A stretch of DNA of 64,000 nucleotides, taken from the NCBI GenBank assembly GCA_029582265.1, contig CM055827.1, positions 37,540,760-37,604,759 on the forward strand, written 5' to 3'. The position numbers were made by a program, and so were the translations under genes. Shown here piece by piece: positions 61,652 through 64,000 of this stretch. The notes under the pieces are model-generated. The model was given only the letters and a program-made list of their open reading frames with translations, did not search any database and had not been told where the DNA came from. The stretch comes from Zoroaster sp. YZ-2022 (taxonomy: Eukaryota > Echinodermata > Asteroidea > Forcipulatida > Zoroasteridae). Each line of letters starts with the position of its first letter. Position 1 is the stretch's first letter.

Positions 61652-61905
61652 ATATATTTTCTTAAAACTAGAGGGTTATCAAAAATAAAATTGCATTACT
61701 AAATACCAATGTTGTACCTTCCCTTTTAAAGTAAAGAAAGTATAAATATAAAAGCTATAGGCAACCCTGTGTCTCATAGCAACCTAGTAAATATACCATC
61801 AAGAAACGGAATTGTGCCATGATACCAATGAAATTTAATAGACAAAATAATTAAAAAGAAATGTATTGATGACACTGCACCTAAAATGACAATTTGTCAT
61901 TTTCA

Positions 61906-61950
61906 TTTCTCCTGACGAAGATTAGAGCAGGCTAATTGAAACGTAGAGAA
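61906..61950 (+). ncRNA. Hammerhead ribozyme-like core, best stem I
   Basis: CUGACGA (61912-61918), extra A, stem II GAUUAG/CUAAUU (one G-U), GAAA, C-GUA, then GAGAA. The preceding UUCUC pairs with GAGAA for a 5-bp stem I. Conserved bases are all present; stem III is only 2 bp. Confidence 0.45.
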
Positions 61951-62160
61951 TAACCTGTGAAGTCCCCATGGTTGTCCCTGAACTATATTTCTAACTTAGC
62001 TACTACAGTAGAGAAAACAAGTTGCCAGACATTGGTTCTCCCTTGAACCATTCTCACTTGGCAACTGTCGAGATACAAGTTGTGCGATAAGGTTCTTTTC
62101 AGAACCTGTACCTCGGCTTTGCGATAGTTGATAAACACATGGTGTTACCACAAACTGAAA
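61906..62160 (+). mobile_element. Hammerhead-like family member with well-kept core
   Basis: The core at 61906-61950 is followed by ggttcttttcagaacc and cacatggtgttaccacaaac, matching the tail of copies 1 and 2. The middle part differs, so it is a different subfamily. Confidence 0.6.
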
Positions 62161-63165
62161 TGATATTTCCATTTCTGTTTTTCTGTTTGTTGGTTGCTGG
62201 GCATAACAATTTGACACAACAGCTCTTGTTTTCTGATGAAAGCAGGAATTCATTTCCATGTGTATCAATTGTACACAATTACGTTAAACAAAAACAGAAA
62301 ATTTGATAATTTGGCCATTACTATTGCTGTTAACTACTGTTGTAATTTCTATGAAATCAAAGTTACTTATTCAATCCATAAAGATTATTGTATGAACAAC
62401 AATTTATGCATTTTATTCATACACTTTGTTTCAATCCCACTACAGTTACATAAGAACAAATTTAATGAGTGGAAAGTGTAATTAAGATTCAAAGCAGTTT
62501 AATTGTTTTTGATAAATTTATTTTAAAAAATTGGAATGAACAGCAACAATATAAAAACAAAAACCAATTCAAAAGTGCCCCCCCCCCCTTCAATAACTCA
62601 CCAAACCAGCTGTGAAGTGTGTACCTTAATGGAACAGAACTCTCCACTTGAGTTCAGAAACAGATCCATTTATCTCGAAGTTGGTGGTGCTATATTAACA
62701 GCATCATGTGAATTACTCTGATGAAGTAAAGAGCAATCTAAAATAAATCAGTCACAGAATCAAAAACTAGTTACTTATCATTGATGATGAATTGTGTTAT
62801 TCATGACACGTCTAATGGATAAGGCTGTGCCATGTATCCAGCTACCTGGATACCCAACTGAAATTGTCATCCTTTTTCGGTCCCAATTTTACGCGTAAAC
62901 GACTTTTTAACATTTCGACAATATTTAAGCCACACAAATGGAAATCTCAATTTTTTTGTTAACAAAATGTGTGTGGGGATGCTACGAGTCATTTTTAATA
63001 TAGGCAGGGAATTATTGCTGTAAGTCCACATTTATTATGACTAATAAAACAAGAGAAACTTATTTATGTGTTTTTACAAAATTGTTTACTGGTAACCGAG
63101 TAGCCATAGATTTCAAATTTCGGGTATCTGGTTCCCGACATAAACAAAAAGGAAAATGTCCTCAT
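62161..63165. other. Intergenic, no gene seen
   Basis: Short open frames with no domain; a C-run at 62578-62588. Nothing else supported. Confidence 0.5.
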
Positions 63166-63722
63166 AACTGGTCATTCAATCATCACAAGGGCTGGTTAGC
63201 ACAAGCCCCACTGATGATAGGCTAACTGGCCATTCAATCATCACAAGGGCTGGTTAGCACAAGCCCCACTGATGATAGGCTAACTGGCCATTCAATCATC
63301 ACAAGGGCTGGTTAGCACAAGCCCCACTGATGATAGGCTAACTGGCCATTCAATCATCACAAGGGCTGGTTAGCACAAGCCCCACTGATGATAGGCTAAC
63401 TGGCCATTCAATCATCACAAGGGCTGGTTAGCACAAGCCCCACTGATGATAGGCTAACTGGCCATTCAATCATCACAAGGGCTGGTTAGCACAAGCCCCA
63501 CTGATGATAGGCTAACTGGCCATTCAATCATCACAAGGGCTGGTTAGCACAAGCCCCACTGATGATAGGCTAACTGGCCATTCAATCATCACAAGCCCCA
63601 CTGATGATAGGCTAACTGGCCATTCAGACGTCATGGGCTGGTTAGGCTAAGCCCCACTGAAGATAAGCTATCATGGAATAGTTAGGCTAAGCCACACTGA
63701 TTATACACTAATGGCTAACTGT
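63166..63722. repeat. 58-bp tandem repeat, about 8 good copies plus degenerate ends
   Basis: The unit contains ggccattcaatcatcacaag and ggctggttagcacaagcccc, nearly identical in the core. The last units (after 63580) lose a block and diverge. Confidence 0.93.
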
Positions 63723-64000
63723 TCATTCAGTCACCACAGGGGCTTAGTCTAGCTTACATAGGAGAGCCTACAAATATCTGTGTCGTCTGCTACATGTATG
63801 TACCATCACACAAAGAATGCTGGGGGACACACAACATATCCTATCAGACCTACACTAGCGATAAGGAATACATATAACGGCTGCAAAGCCAAATAAGAAC
63901 ACTAATAAGTTGCCTGCTCTTCATCAGTATGAATTATGATAACACATGATGGTAACTAGCAAGCATGTTCATTATGGCCAATATCAAAATCTCTTGATCC

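Noticed and set aside
63166..63722. CRISPR-like array
   Set aside because: The whole 58-bp unit is repeated with no unique spacers, and the sequence is eukaryotic.

Overview
The window is nuclear DNA from an invertebrate animal. It has spliced genes with GT-AG introns, AT-rich introns full of repeats, tRNA-derived SINEs, a decayed LINE, several MITE-like elements and many minisatellites. The recurring 'taggcctat' word and the repeat types suggest an ambulacrarian (echinoderm or hemichordate), but this is inference and no species is claimed.

Left part, minus strand (1-7703): the 5' part of a gene for an unusual actin-binding-type protein. I rebuilt it from four phase-compatible exons: a 23-codon start exon, an exon with one hydrophobic (probably membrane) segment, a calponin-homology (CH) exon, and a 3,019-nt exon that stays open to the window edge. 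The last exon begins with the end of the CH domain and a filamin-type repeat, then about 800 residues of Ser/Asn-rich, probably disordered sequence. The gene continues past position 1. The CH and filamin parts recall jitterbug/fln-2-type proteins; the hydrophobic N-terminus is the odd feature.

Middle-left (7704-13408): intergenic or 5'-noncoding DNA between two divergently transcribed genes. It holds a CACTG-ended MITE, a 23-bp tandem array, a decayed SINE, one copy of a hammerhead-like repeat, an inverted repeat of about 0.8 kb and smaller inverted repeats.

Middle and right, plus strand (13409-59057): one complete gene for the inner-arm axonemal dynein heavy chain DNAH6. I could place 69 coding exons; joined, they give 12,615 nt including stop (4,204 residues). 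All junctions I checked agree in phase. The order is N-terminal tail, linker, AAA1-AAA4 with recognisable P-loops, coiled-coil stalk with microtubule-binding domain, AAA5, AAA6 and C-terminal domain. Two further phase-0 candidate cassette exons (102 and 24 nt) lie near the 3' end. Introns carry at least seven unrelated minisatellites, a LINE interrupted by a MITE, palindromic hammerhead-like elements, two copies of a TTAA-ended MITE and a tRNA-Leu-derived SINE.

Right end (59058-64000): 3' UTR and intergenic DNA with no gene I can support. It contains a diverged 350-bp direct duplication, relics of the hammerhead-like family (one with a well-kept core), a miRNA-like hairpin and a 58-bp tandem array.

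The likeliest under-described items are the membrane-CH-filamin gene, the hammerhead-like palindromes, and the DNAH6 cassette exons.
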